Positions 1 through 11,303 of a DNA stretch of 64,000 nt are shown piece by piece; the stretch's first letter is position 1; each line of letters begins with the position of its first letter. This stretch comes from Larix kaempferi (taxonomy: Eukaryota > Streptophyta > Pinopsida > Pinales > Pinaceae). Below the pieces are notes generated by a model. That model did not search any database and had not been told where the DNA came from. It saw only the letters and a program-made list of their open reading frames with translations. Location of the stretch: positions 8,626,501 to 8,690,500 of the forward strand of contig BSBM01000592.1 of NCBI GenBank assembly GCA_027924585.1, read 5' to 3'. The translations under genes and the position numbers were made by a program.

Positions 1-63
1 CAACTTGCAACATAAACTCATTGGCATCAAGGAAACCCATGATTCTACTAGATCAATGAGACC
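1..63. other. left flank of LTR-like unit G1
   Basis: This is the DNA into which G1 inserted. The last five bases before G1 (59-63) read AGACC and the five bases after G1 (11299-11303) read GGACC, so this looks like a target-site duplication with one change. The stretch is too short to identify alone. The sequence beyond the right end of G1 includes a Gypsy integrase relic, so the flank may be part of the same dead Gypsy element; that is inference. Confidence 0.5.
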
Positions 64-2668
64 TGTTATCACATCCATAGTAGTTGGGCTACCATGATTG
101 CAGATCAATTTCATGTATATTTTTGAGCCAGTCCTTTACACATTTTTTATGAGATCATCCTATGATAAACAACATTTTGATGGTCACTCACATATATTTA
201 GTGGATCCAGAGTTTGCACAGTTACAGTCTCATGCCAGGACTGAGTCCCATGACACCAGTTCGGTGATTGAGATAGCCATTCCTCTATCATCCAGAGCAA
301 ATTGATGGCAGTGACCTTTGTTACATTTAGATACAGTGCTTTAGTGTGGATCAAGTAGTTCAGATTAGGGACTCAGATACATGATCCAATAGTTATATTT
401 TGGTACATGTGGGTAGTTGATGTGCTCTTCCTCTTATCTAGGTATTTTATGACTGGGTATATTGAGATGGTTGTTGGCTCTATCTTAATTGTTTCTTATT
501 TGTGGTTTAGATTAAAAGTGGTTGGTTACTATTAATAGGAGGTTCTTGAATATACTCATTGGTCATACCCGTACTCCATGAAGTACTGACTTGTCCATTC
601 CCTTATTTTTGGGCCCTTGCTATCCATGGCACCATTAGTCATTTTCTCCATCCATCCGCTATCTTCTAGTACTGGTTTTATCACGACTCACACCTTAGCC
701 AGTGATCTCGAGGAATTCCCCCACCTAGACCTCTATGTTGGATAGATTCCCAGTTTGCATTGTGTCTCAGCTCTAAAGTGTGTGATTTTGGTCACAATGG
801 TTGTTCTCCTCTAGTCCTCGAAACCAAGTATTCCAACAAACAGTGTTGCTAAACACTAGAACATCGGATCTTAAATGCTATATCTAAGGGATGCTTAGTC
901 AGCAAAAAAAATGTTGCTAAACACTAACCATGCATATCTATATTAGCTAGTAAGTGGCCAAGGGACGCGCACTCATCACTTGTATGGTGTAAGGTCATTT
1001 TCCCCTACAAGGCAACATGGTGGTTACTCCATCGCACCTATGGATGGTGGCGGGAAATGGAGGTCATCTTGAGTCATTATCTGAGGCCTGTTAGGCTATT
1101 CAAGGTACCTTGTCTTGGAGGCTAGCTGGTGAAAATCTATAAAAGTGGAATAAATGTTAAGTCTTAAATGTGAAAAGCTGACAAATAATAAATTGTTAAA
1201 AGGCTGCTTGTCTAGAGCCTATTGGAAGCATTCTCATCACTCTACCCATTTGTGTGACACTGCCATTCCTCGTGTTATTCTCTATCCAATATATGTATAA
1301 GTGGTCTACCTGGTTCCTTCATCCGAGAGATTGCAGTGTTGAGGTTGTTGAGTCCTTTCCCTAGCCTAGCCTTTGTTTTCCACTTTCACCCATGGTTAGC
1401 AAATTGATCAAGTCAGTAAACGAGTATACACTTGAAAATCTTGTTTTTAGTAGCTAGTTACTTTGATCTAGACTTATCTTATTTATATTATTTACATGCT
1501 TACGCCAGTGAAACATCATTTTATGCCTTGGTCTAGCTGCTGATATAATTGAAGGAGCATATCATAACCATTTGTACTTGCAGCAGCAGTTACTCATGGT
1601 CTCGTTCATTAGTTTGATCATTCTTGACCTGGTCAACCCAGTTTGACCAAGTCAACCGCAGAGTCCAAGATGAGTTTGGGCAGATAGTGTTCGAGATGCA
1701 TTATTCATGGCTCATATGTGTCCATTATATGGTTCGATGCCTCAGAAAATAGTTTCAGATGATGGTTTGATGAATTTTGTTATGATTATTATTATCTACG
1801 GACCATTATTTTTATTATTTCGAGCATGGATGAGCTTACAGAGATATATTTTGATGGTCACATGGTGTATGAGTACTCATTCCTAGTGGATTTGAGCATT
1901 CTGAGTTCATTGGTGCATTCAGTTGTCAATTCCGGGCACTTACAAGTGATGATATGGTCAGATTGCCACTTTTCTCTAGTTTGCCATGCATAATGGCGTG
2001 TCCAACACTTGCATTGAGCTAGCATGTTCTTCTAGCGCGCTACAGAGGGAGATAGGGGTCCAGCCAGTCATTAATACCATTTTTCCCCAGCCCCATACAT
2101 TTTGGTACAGTCGGATTTGTGTCCGGGACACTTGGAAGTGAGTTACAAGAATTTTTGTACTTTTAGAGGTGGTTTTCCGACAGAAGAACGACTCATTGAG
2201 GAAATCGATTTGGCTTAGTGGGGCAAGGAAATGGAATGAGATTGATCCGAGATATTTTGATGATGATGTCCACACCTTCTAGCACTTGTTCTAGCATCAG
2301 TGGGGTCCACATGTCACAGTATTCGTCATTTTGGATATTTTATTGTGTCTTTGAGGGGGGCACGATTTGGTCATATGGTCACTTTATGATGTTATATTGT
2401 CATATTATTTGTTATTGTGCCATGGGGCCATGCTAGTGAATCATATATTATACCTCCTAGCCCCACCATGTGCTTATGTCATGTGTCTTAGTCACTTATC
2501 ATGTGGTGCGTCCCCCTTAGACATTTTAGTGAGTGCGCCCCCCTCTATTGTGAGTTGATCCATGTATTGTATTTCCGGCTCATCTTAGCCGTTGATTATT
2601 ATTATTATATCTTTTGATATCCACCACTCATTTAAAAAAATGGTTAGGGTTTTGGTCTCTCTCAATCC

Positions 2669-2676
2669 TATTTAAA
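2669..2676 (+). promoter_or_regulatory. TATA-like box of unit G1
   Basis: TATTTAAA lies in a context shared with G2 (29193-29200) and G3 (40409-40416): pyrimidine-rich sequence before it and a conserved CTCATTGTAA just after it. The conservation among three copies and the position about 2.6 kb into the unit suggest the U3/R boundary lies just downstream. This is prediction from sequence only. Confidence 0.5.
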
Positions 2677-3050
2677 GGAGAGACCCACTCATTGTAAAGG
2701 GACTTTTGGCACTTGGCTATTGGAATACAAAGAAATATTTTGTGAGAAATTCTTGTGATCTTGGGTTGAATGCTTGGCTATGGTGATTGAAACTACTTTT
2801 CCATTGCACTAAAAGACCTTGGTAGCTATCTTGCATATTTTGTACCACAAATTTGATTTGTAGGTGAAGGAGGCGATTTGGGAGAGGAGCGCATTGGTTG
2901 GGGAGACCCACCTTGTTTCTCTTCGTCAGATCTTGGTTCACATAGGGAGTGATTTTGTCTGTGTACCAATTATTCTTCATATTTTACTTCTTATTTGCAT
3001 CTACCCTCATTTTTGTTTACTGATTGAGCTTTGTCTCCTTGGTTTTGCAG

Positions 3051-3111
3051 GAAAAGAGGGGTGCACTTGTGGACTTGGGCAGATCATTGGAACAAGAGAA
3101 AAGACCAAGAT
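3051..3111 (+). other. exon-like block of G1, left half (interrupted by Copia A)
   Basis: A pyrimidine-rich tract ends in TTTTGCAG at 3050, a good 3' splice site, and the block runs to the Copia A insertion. It resumes at 10450 and ends at 10508 before CAG/GT. The two halves sum to 120 bp. The matching blocks in G2 (29583-29701) and G3 (40796-40913) are 119 and 118 bp and are also bounded by an AG acceptor and a CAG/GTATG donor. This suggests that the leader transcript of this LTR family is spliced. Confidence 0.45.
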
Positions 3112-3688
3112 TGTTGATGTATATGTAACTTCGAAATGTATTTCATCTGTGTATTTTATATATATTTATTGTACCCTTATAAGAGATGTGTCATTCCTCT
3201 ATAAGGAAGTGTCGCAAGTGTGTGTACTTGCCGATGGGTTATTAGACCACCTTGTGGGGTCGGCCCTGAATTATATATAATATAATGTGGATGTACCTAG
3301 CTAGACAAGTCGGCCCCATAAAGTCACTGGGCAAAAAGGTTAGTATAAATAGAGATCGGAGATCTCTATTTTACACACTCGGAAAAGTAACTCACTCTCA
3401 CTCAGAAAGTGGCGCACTAGTGAGGAGGAGGATCATCTGCTTCTAGGAGACTATCTCAGTGTTATTTGGTTGTACATTGGTTGAGCCATTGCTCTCTCTA
3501 TCTCTGAGGAAGTTGTGGGGTTTTTCACCTTAGGGTTTTCCCCACAGAAACTCTGTGTCTCTTGTCTCTTATGCTTTTGATTCTTGTGATGCTTGTCATA
3601 TTGTGATTGTCATGCATTGATATACTGTATATGTTATTCTCTCAGCAAACATCCTTTTGTATTGTGAATTAATGCTCAAAATTTAACA
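3112..3688 (+). repeat. 5' LTR of Copia A
   Basis: 577 bp from TGTTGATG to TTTAACA. TATAAATA at 3344-3351 is the likely promoter. It lacks a 22-bp segment found in the 3' LTR; that segment is bounded there by two copies of the 8-mer AAGTGTCG, so the 5' LTR probably lost it by slippage or recombination between short direct repeats. Confidence 0.95.
3344..3351 (+). promoter_or_regulatory. TATA box of Copia A 5' LTR
   Basis: TATAAATA is conserved at the equivalent place in the 3' LTR (10100-10107). It lies about 230 bp into the LTR, as expected for a U3 promoter with transcription starting some 30 bp downstream. Confidence 0.6.
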
Positions 3689-3700
3689 TGGTATCAGAGC
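3689..3700 (+). other. primer binding site, initiator tRNA-Met
   Basis: TGGTATCAGAGC directly follows the LTR end ACA. It is complementary to the 3' end of plant initiator tRNA-Met, the usual minus-strand primer of plant Copia elements and chromoviruses. Confidence 0.9.
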
Positions 3701-4262
3701 TAACCTGAGAAGAAGACATTTTGCTGTGACGGAAGCTTGAGTTCCTTGTTTATTGGGTTTCTCTCCACAGATTTTTGAAAATCGGTATAGTAGATTGACT
3801 CTACTCATCAAGGCGCATCTATCTGTCCAATCAGAATTCAATTCCGAGCATTTTCAGATTTGGCCCTAAAAATTAGGGTTTCCACAAAAATAGGAATTTC
3901 TGAAATCTGAAGACATAGCTGGAAGATCCTTGCAAAAATCGAAGGTTAGAGCTTTGGATCGAGATTTTTGGCTGGGTAGATCTCCGGGAAACTCAAACCC
4001 TAATTCAGGGCTCTCCCCAGTGAACCCGGGAGGACAAAAAGAAAATTCTGAAGGGAAAAAATTTGTTGATCTCAAATTGTGAATGCACCAAGCTGATCAG
4101 CTCATCAAGGCGCATCTTTCTATCCTTTCAGAAATTTGAAATTCACATTTTGAATTTTTAGGGTTTTTCTAACAAACCCTAATCCGGGACCAGATCCAGT
4201 TTTCAGCATTTCAAGTGGTAAGATCTAAATCTTTTCTATTTCCATTTGAAGTACTCTTTAAG

Positions 4263-5867
4263 ATGTCTCACCACACCAAGCTTGAGGATAAGCTTGAAGG
4301 AGCTGATAACTTCCGAGCTTGGAAGTATAGGATTGGGTTAATCCTGGAAGAAAATGAGTTGGACTCATATGTGAAAGAAGACATCCCTATCCAAAAGGAT
4401 GAAGAAGCCAAGGTATTGCATAAGAAGAACTTGGTCAAGGCAAAGAGAATCATTGTTGATTCCATTAAAGATCATCTCATACCCCATGTGTCCTCTCTAA
4501 AGACACCCAAGGAGATGTTTGACTCTTTGACCAAGCTATTTGAAGGGAAGAACATAAATCGGAAGATGACCCTGCAGAACCAATTGAAAGGAGTAAAGTT
4601 TCAGAATGGAGAAACCCTTCAATCTTATTTTTCAAGGGTCTCCCAGATCAAGGAACAACTAGAAGCAGTGGATGAAATGGTGGAGAATGGTGAAGTGGTG
4701 ATGACCACTCTAAATGGCCTACCCAGGTCATGGGATTCCTTTATCCAAGGAATTTGTGCAAAGAAGAAGTTGATCTCCTTCAGTAGACTACGGGAAGAAT
4801 GCTCACAAGAAGAAGCAAGGCTTGTGGAACGAGAAGAAAAGATGGGGAATGAAGATCAAGCTCTCATAGATCACACCAAGAAAGGGAAGTCCAAGGGAGA
4901 GCCATCTCACTACAAGAAATCTTCACATCACTTCAAAGAAAGAAGAATATGCTTCACCTGTAATGAGAAAGGACATATTGCCATAAATTGTCCCAAGAAC
5001 AAGAAGGACAACAACAACTCCAACAAGAAGAAGAAGGGCATCAAAAGAAGGTTTCATGATCATGCTGTCGAGGATGATGAACCACCCAAGAAGAAGGCTA
5101 GGGCAGAAAGTGATGATAACTCATCAAGTAAAGAAAAGTATGTTCTAATCTCTGCTCTCACAGGTACCATCTCCAATGGTTGTAATGATTGGTTGATTGA
5201 TAGTGGGGCTTCCAAACACATGACTGGGTTTAAGGAATATTTTGTGAATCTATCTGAACATGAATCACCCCATAAGGTGAAACTTGGGGATGATTATCAA
5301 TACCCAATCAAAGGAAGTGGTGAAGCCTCCTACAACCTAGATTCTGGAAAATCTTTAAAGATGAAAGAAGTTCTTTATGTACCTGGGCTCAAGAAGAACT
5401 TACTCTCAATATCTACATTGGATGCAAAAGGTATGAGGGTTGCATTTGTGGATGGTCAAGTCCTAATGTGGCCAAAGGGAAAGACCATAAATGATGCAGT
5501 AGTGATTGGAGAGCAAGAGGGAGGTTTGTATAAATTAAAGGGACAACCTGAACATGCCATGGTGCATGAATCCATGGAGCCAAGTGAAATTTGGCATAGA
5601 AGACTTGCTCATATGCACTATAGGGCACTTCCAATTGCAAGCAAGGTTGTAGAGGGTCTTCCTGAAATCAAGACCAAACATGAAGGTGTTTGCAAAGGAT
5701 GGGCAAAAGGTAAGAACATTAAGAAGACTTTCCCAAGCAGTGAAAGCAAGGCAAAAGACATCCTGGAAATCATCCACTCAGATGTATGTGGTCCTATGTC
5801 ATCCAGTTCTCTAAGTGGGTATGTTTACTATGTCTCATTTATTGATGACCTCTCCAGGAAGACTTGA
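4263..5867 (+). pseudogene. gag-pol: Copia A gag, protease and integrase N-terminus (first segment)
   Basis: The ATG at 4263 starts the usual Copia gag opening (MSHHTKLEDKLEGADNF); an upstream in-frame ATG at 4215 adds 16 residues not typical of the family. Gag has a coiled, charged middle and a CCHC zinc knuckle at residues 230-243 (CFTCNEKGHIAINC). The aspartic protease motif DSGAS is at residue 313. The integrase zinc region begins WHRRLAH near residue 445; its CxxC has become CKGW (477-480), losing one metal ligand. The first catalytic Asp of integrase (HSDVCG) is residue 507. The frame ends at TGA 5865-5867, where relatives have Trp, so a single G-to-A change explains the stop. The same frame continues downstream. 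Confidence 0.93.
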
Positions 5868-6131
5868 GTATACTTCTTGAAGAACAAAGATGAGGTGTTT
5901 GATAAGTTTAAGGAATTCAAAACCTTGATGGAGAATCAAACTGACAAGAAGATCAAAACATTCAGATCCGACAATGGTGGAGAATTCACCTCAGGTGACT
6001 TCAAGAATCTTTGCAGTGATTCAGGGATTAAGAGGGAGTTGACTACTCCTTACAATCCACAACAGAATGGAGTTGCAGAAAGAAAGAACAGAACAATCAT
6101 GGAAGCAGCAAGAGCAATGCTCCATGACTAG
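5868..6131 (+). pseudogene. gag-pol: Copia A integrase core (second segment)
   Basis: Same frame as the segment before it. It holds the second Asp (RSDNGGEFT, residue 570 of the polyprotein) and the catalytic Glu (GVAERKN, residue 606). The 35-residue spacing is that of the DD35E integrase fold, so the catalytic triad is complete. The frame stops at TAG 6129-6131, in a place where relatives have Gln; CAG to TAG is a single C-to-T change. No ATG is expected here, because this is an internal part of a polyprotein. Confidence 0.92.
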
Positions 6132-6965
6132 GATCTACCTATGCATCTATGGGCAGAAGCAGCTAGAACAGTTGTATATGTGCAGAACAGAACACCCCAC
6201 AAGATATTGGACAACAAGACACCAGAAGAGGTCTTTTCTGGTAAGAAACCTGAAGTCAGCCATCTCAGAATATTTGGTTGTCCAGTATACACTCGTGTCC
6301 CAAAAGAAAAGAGGACTAAACTAGATCCTTCAGGAAAGAAGGGTATCTTTGTGGGTTACAGTGAAAGCTCGAAGGCTTACAGAATATACTTTCCAGGGCT
6401 CAAGAAGATTGATGTCAGCAGGGATGTAACATTTGATGAAAACTCAGCATTCATCAAATCAAGGAAGGCACCTATCGAAGTTTATGAAGAACCTAAGGAA
6501 ACTAGATTTCAAGACACTACCATGAATGAAGCAGTTCCAGAAGTTGTTCGCGAGTTTGAAGATCCGCAAGAACCTATAGATCCACCCCGTGAGGATAACT
6601 CTCACAAGATGAAACCTGCATGGGCTAGAGAGCTCATTCAAGATGCAGAAAGATTTGGCATTCCAGAAGAAGAACACAGAGCAAAGAAGAGAACCAGATC
6701 ACATACCAGCTATGTTGCTTTACTCTGTGACATTATGAACAAAGAGCCTTCCAGTTATGAAGAAGCAGCAGAAAAGAAAGAATGGAAGGATGCCATGGTT
6801 GAGGAATACCAATCAATAATGAAGAATGATGTTTGGGATGTTGTCCCAAGACCTAAAGAGAAGTATGTTGTGACTTCTAAATGGATCTTCAAAATCAAGC
6901 ATGCTGCAGATGGCAGTGTAGAGAAATACAAGGCAAGATTCGTAGCTCTCAGAAAGAGGGAATAG
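6132..6965 (+). pseudogene. gag-pol: Copia A integrase C-terminus, linker and start of reverse transcriptase
   Basis: It continues in frame. The integrase C-terminal GKK motif region (PEEVFSGKKPEVSHLRIFG) is followed by a charged linker and then the beginning of the reverse transcriptase ([16 protein letters not shown]). Near 6946-6950 about 10 bp are missing compared with the sister elements E and F, at the place where they read ARGFSQ. This shifts the frame and leads to TAG at 6963-6965. The downstream reverse transcriptase continues in another frame. Confidence 0.9.
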
Positions 6966-8278
6966 ATTATGAAGAAACTTTTGCACCTGTAGCCAGGTAT
7001 ACTTCCATCAGAACAGTACTTGCCCTGGCTGCAGCTATGAAATGGAAAATACATTAGATGGATGTCAAGACTGCTTTCTTGAATGGTGTAGTTGAAAAGG
7101 AAGTATATGTGGAGCAGCCACTCGGTTTTGAAATACATGACAGGGAGTCATATGTGTGCAGATTGAAGAAAGCCTCGTATGGCTTGAAACAAGCTCCCAG
7201 AACTTGGTATGGTAGGATCGACAGTTTCCTATCTAGTTTGGGCTTTACCAAGAGTAAAGCGGATTCCAACCTTTACTACAAGGTTGAGGAAGGGAATCCT
7301 ATGATTCTACTCCTGTATGTGGATGACTTATTTGTAACAGGAGATGACAGACTGATTGCAGATACTAAGAGGAAGCTTGTTGCCGAATTCGATATGAAAA
7401 ATTTGGGAATGATGCACTGTTTCCTAGGTATGGAAGTGTGGCAGAGTGCAGGTGGGATCTTCCTTGGTCAAGGGAAGTACACAGTAGATATCCTGAAGAG
7501 ATTTGGGATGATGGATTGCAAGGCCATGGCCACACCTATGGCATCGAATCTGAAGCTTCTACGCGATGTTTCATCTGAGCCGGTTGATGTCTCTATGTAT
7601 CGTCAGATGATTGGGTCCTTGATGTACCTGACGAACACGAGACCGTACATTTGCTTTGCTGTGAACACATTGAGCCAGTTCCTGACGGATCCGAGGAGTG
7701 TTCACCTGATTGCTATAAAGCATGTTCTGAGGTACCTGAAGGGTACAGTGGATTATGGGCTCAAGTATGAAGCGAATCAAAAGTTTAACCTGCATGGTTA
7801 TGTTGATTCAGATTGGGCTGGAAGTGCTGCAGATAGGAAGAGCACATCTGGGTGCTGCTTCAGTATGGGATCAGGTGTGATCTCTTGGTTTAGCAGGAAG
7901 CAGTCCTGCGTAGCACTGAGTACAGCTGAGGCAGAGTATGTTGTAGCCTGTTCAGCTAGTTGTGAGGCAGTATGGCTACGGAAGCTACTGTCTGAGTTAT
8001 TTGATCTCCCGTTGGATGCTACTGGTATCTTCTGTGATAACCAGAGTTGTGTGAAGCTGTCCAAGAACCCAGTGTTTCATGACAGGTCGAAACACATAGA
8101 GATCAAATATCACTATATCAGGGATATGGTGCAGAGAGGAGCTGTGAAGCTCCTGTATGTTGTGACGGACGAGCAGATTGCAGATGTGCTGATGAAGCCA
8201 CTAGCCAGAGTGAAGTTCGAGTACTTCAGAGAGAGGCTTGGCGTTCTTCAGATTGAGGACACTTCGAGGAAGAAGTGA
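6966..8278 (+). pseudogene. gag-pol: Copia A reverse transcriptase and RNase H
   Basis: After the frameshift the RT is readable as [14 protein letters not shown], with a TAG stop at 7055-7057 where relatives have Gln (KIHQMDVKTAFLNG). From 7058 the frame is open for 406 codons. It contains the polymerase motif YVDD (7316-7327), the RT thumb and then the RNase H domain: GYVDSDWAG, STAEAEYVV and FCDNQSCVKLS carry the acidic catalytic residues. It ends normally at TGA 8276-8278 after the family-typical C-terminus (FEYFRERLGVLQ). This is the best-preserved part of element A. Confidence 0.94.
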
Positions 8279-8379
8279 TGGACACATTTGCTGAAGCCGT
8301 TCCAAACATGTTGGAAGGAGGATCCTTCACATGGCTGTGGATGTAAGCGCTGCATGATGAGCATCAGGATGATGTTCTG

Positions 8380-8840
8380 GTTTCTACTGGATATGATCAG
8401 TTGGATCATTTTTATGTATGTATGTATGCATCATGTTGGATGCTAGATATGATCAGTTGGATCATTTATATGTATGTACGGATCATGTTGGATGCTAGAT
8501 ATGATCAGTTGGATCATTTATATATATGTACGCATCATGTTGGATGCTGGATATGATCGGTTGGATCATGTGTATGTATTTTGTATATGCATCATGTTGG
8601 ATGCTTGGACCATGTATCTGTATATGTATCAGGTGGATACATTGTATGATCAGGTAGATCATGTATATTGATATGTATCAGATATGATCAGGTAGATCAT
8701 GTATGTTGATGGATACATTGTGTGGATCATGTATCTATGTATCAGGTGGATACACTATGTATGATGATATGTATCAGGTAGATACGTGGTGTGGATCAGA
8801 TGGATGCATTGTATGATCAGGATGATGGTGGATGACGAGC
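8380..8840 (+). repeat. minisatellite 1 in the 3' untranslated part of Copia A
   Basis: Units built on TCATGTTGGATGC with GATCAGTTGGATCAT recur at 8431, 8483, 8535 and 8592, a period of 52-57 bp. They then degrade into shorter GATCAGGTAGATCATGTAT-type repeats with 20-40 bp spacing. Many units contain the palindrome GATC, so the RNA could fold into serial hairpins. The array lies between the polyprotein stop and the 3' LTR and has no coding role. Confidence 0.85.
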
Positions 8841-8981
8841 TTCTCCAGATGACATGCAGCAGGATGTTGCAGTGATGATGATCAGGGTGATCATGTGTAC
8901 ATCAGGATGATGTATGGTGAGTATCAGATGATACTCTGTGGTCGTGGAACAGGTTGTGTAGATGAGCATATAATTCGTTGC

Positions 8982-9625
8982 CCTGGGAGATTTGCAGATA
9001 GTATTTCGAGGTTTTTCCTATGGCATTTAATTCGGTGCCCTGGGATATCTGGCAAATGCTCTTTCGAGGTTTTGCTCTGGGAGGATATATAATTTGGCCC
9101 TGGGAGATCTGCAGATAGTCTTTCGAGGTTTTGCCTATGGCATGTAATTCGTTGCCATGGGATATCTGGCAGATGCTCTTTCGAGGTTTTGTCCTATGGC
9201 ATGTAATTTGCTCCTGGGAGATCTGGACAGGATGAAAAAGGCCTCAGATGCTTCAACCAGGTTTTTCCATGACCACATGTAATTTGCTCCTAGGATATCT
9301 GGACAGGATGAAAAAGGCCTCAGATGCTTCAGCCAGGTTTTGTGGTGGACCACATGTAATGTGCTCCTGGGAGATCCGACAGGTAGAGCTGTGTGCTCGT
9401 AACAGACTGGGATGCTTCAGCCAGGTTTTGTGGTGAGATCACATGTAATGTGGTCCTGGGAGATCCGACAGGTAGAGCCGTGTGCTCGTAACAGCCTGGG
9501 ATGCTTCAGCCAGGTTTTGTGATGGATCACATGTAATGTGCTCCTGGGAGATCCTACAGGTAGAGTTGTGTGCTCGTAATAGCCTGGGATGCTGCAGCCA
9601 GGTTTTGCGGCGCACGTAATAAGTC
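8982..9625 (+). repeat. minisatellite 2 with growing unit length
   Basis: Units start with CCTGGGAGAT or a variant at 8982, 9039, 9099, 9155, 9213, 9289, 9366, 9455 and 9543. Successive spacings are 57, 60, 56, 58, 76, 77, 89 and 88 bp. The extra length comes from an inserted GATGAAAAAGGCCTCAG block and later from a GTAGAGCTGTGTGCTCGTAA block. The core CAGGTTTTG/CGAGGTTTTG and CATGTAATTTG parts stay recognisable. Short frames of 62-108 codons cross the array on both strands, but they follow the repeat and not any family. Confidence 0.85.
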
Positions 9626-9835
9626 CTGAGGTTTCCACAGTATGGCCAGTGATGATGAAGACCTGTAGGTGGTGGGCCTACATCCAGTATGAAAAAGGAC
9701 TGGCTCTGTAGAACTTCCTATGACGAGTAGAGTCAAAGATTGGTTGAGATAGCAGTAGCAGTGACGATGATGATGACGATGATCCCGAGAAGAAGACTTG
9801 TCTAGCAGAACTGTGTTGAGAAATACCTTCCTAGT

Positions 9836-9845
9836 TAAGAGGGAG
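9836..9845 (+). other. polypurine tract of Copia A
   Basis: AAGAGGGAG lies directly before the 3' LTR (TGTTGATG) and is the expected primer site for plus-strand synthesis. The same purine motif stands at the internal edge of the LTR in elements E and F. Confidence 0.85.
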
Positions 9846-10444
9846 TGTTGATGTATATGTAACTTCGGAATGTATTTCATCTGTGTATTTTATATATATT
9901 TATTGTACCCTTATAAGAGATGTGTCATTCCTCTATAAGGAAGTGTCGTCATGTGGATTGACAAGTGTCGCAAGTGTGTGTACTTGTCGATGGGTTATTA
10001 GACCACCTTGTGGGGTCGGCCCTGAATTATATATAATATAATGTGGATGTACCTAGCTAGACAAGTCGGCCCCATAAGGTCACTGGGCAAAAAGGTTAGT
10101 ATAAATAGAGATCGGAGATCTCTATTTTACACACTCAGAAAAGTAACTCACTCTCACTCAGAAAGTGGCGCACTAGTGAGGAGGAGGATCATCTGCTTCT
10201 AGGAGACTATCTCAGTGTTATTTGGTTGTACTTTGGTTGAGCCATTGCTCTCTCTATCTTTGAAGAAGTTGTGGGGTTTTTCACCTTAGGGTTTTCCCCA
10301 CGGAAACTCTGTGTCTCTTGTCTCTTATGCTTTTGATTCTTGTGATGCTTGTCATATTGTGCTTGTCATGCATTGATATACTATATATGTTATTCTCTCA
10401 GCAAAGATCCTAGAGTATTGTGAATTAATGCTCAAAATTTAACA
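9846..10444 (+). repeat. 3' LTR of Copia A
   Basis: 599 bp, aligned end to end with the 5' LTR. It keeps the 22-bp segment that the 5' LTR lacks. TATAAATA is at 10100-10107. The following five bases AAGAT complete the target-site duplication. Confidence 0.95.
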
Positions 10445-10449
10445 AAGAT

Positions 10450-10508
10450 TTCATTTGATCTTTGCGGGTGTAATCCTCGTCCTATTGGCATTCATTTTCA
10501 TCATACAG
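10450..10508 (+). other. exon-like block of G1, right half
   Basis: This continues the block cut by Copia A. It begins TTCATTTGATCTTTG, matched by CATTTGATCTTTGG in G2 and CATTTGATCTCTG in G3, and ends at CATACAG/GT, a 5' splice site. Beyond it, G1 runs to 11298 with no coding content. Confidence 0.45.
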
Positions 10509-11303
10509 GTACACTCACAAGCTACCTATTTGGTTCCTTTAACTTACCCATCTATCATTTACTTCAAAACCCTAACTCCTAAAATTTCTAAAAATTCTCT
10601 AGGGTTAGTTACTTGGTTTACTGGCAAACCATTTCTGGGTTTTCATCCTTAGGCTATCCCCAAGTGGGTCCTCAAGGGCGTCTAGCTATGTGGACTCCAT
10701 TTACCCGAACCCCTACGCATTGATCTCTCCATGCTTGCACCCTCCTTGGTCTGTTGGTCTTCTGAGTGGTTAATCCATCTTTTATGAGCTTGTGTGTTGT
10801 GATACTGTCATATCTACTATCAAGCTATGCTAGGAAGCCCTAAACTTGTCAGATCTACTCCTTGGGACCATTTTTCATATTCTAAGTACATGTTTCCCAA
10901 GGCAGCTAATTTTGATCATTTACTCTAGCACCTACATCCTAGATCCATCCTAAATCTCAAGTTATTGTAATTGATCTAATAACGCTTATATCTCATATCT
11001 CCTAAGCCTCTACAGTAACTCATTTCCTTAAATCTAGGGTTCAATCACTTCTCACAATAGATCCATCATTGAATATCTTGATCTAGTGATTGGTTTGGAT
11101 CTCTCTGAGAGTAGATCAAGGTCTCCCCTTTTGTTATCTAGGGCTTGGATAGCAAGAAGCGAAGAGTGCCTCAATTGGCATGACAACCAATCCATCTTGG
11201 GAATCAAGGTCCTCTTGGGTCACCTCTTTAGTTGCCTAACACCTCTATCATCCTGGATAGGATCGCCTTTAGGGGCAACTACAAGTTGTGTGATAACAGG
11301 ACC

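Larger units (their letters stand above)
3112..10444 (+). mobile_element. Copia element A, complete with both LTRs
   Basis: A 7.3-kb LTR retrotransposon with matching LTRs (3112-3688 and 9846-10444), a primer binding site directly after the 5' LTR, a purine tract directly before the 3' LTR and a perfect 5-bp target duplication AAGAT (3107-3111 and 10445-10449). The order gag, protease, integrase, reverse transcriptase, RNase H is that of Copia (Pseudoviridae-type) elements. The polyprotein is broken by three in-frame stops and one small deletion, so the copy cannot supply its own proteins. The LTRs differ at roughly 14 positions by eye plus one 22-bp indel, so insertion was not very recent. 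It inserted inside the exon-like block of unit G1. Confidence 0.97.
64..11298 (+). mobile_element. LTR-like unit G1, coding-free, split by Copia A
   Basis: The unit begins TGTTATCAC and ends GTGTGATAACA, so it has TG...CA ends and a short terminal inverted repeat. Without the Copia insertion (3112-10444 plus one 5-bp duplication) it is about 3.9 kb. It matches, block by block, units G2 (26605-31164) and G3 (37818-42354), which are about 4.5 kb. No protein domain is visible in any frame. A TATA-like TATTTAAA sits at 2669-2676, so transcription probably runs on the plus strand. The 5-bp duplication and TG...CA ends point to the solo LTR of a Gypsy-type element with unusually long LTRs. No internal domain, primer site or coding region of that element is present. 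A non-autonomous element made only of this unit is the alternative. Confidence 0.75.

Noticed and set aside
2864-3280. 138-codon open frame on the plus strand
   Set aside because: It crosses the boundary between unit G1 and the 5' LTR of Copia A, so it cannot be an ancestral gene, and it has no recognisable domain.
3689-3700. tRNA gene fragment
   Set aside because: The 12 bases match the end of initiator tRNA-Met only as a complementary primer site. No cloverleaf can be drawn around it or elsewhere in the window.
8380-9625. CRISPR-like array
   Set aside because: The repeats are contiguous diverging minisatellite units without unique spacers, within a plant retrotransposon.
9554-9880. 108-codon minus-strand frame in the minisatellite
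   Set aside because: It is antisense to the array and polypurine tract of Copia A and follows the repeat units.
64-11298. G units as DNA transposons with terminal inverted repeats
   Set aside because: The 9-bp inverted ends could suggest this, but TG...CA ends, 5-bp duplications, a TATA-like box and LTR-like size favour an LTR. No transposase is present.
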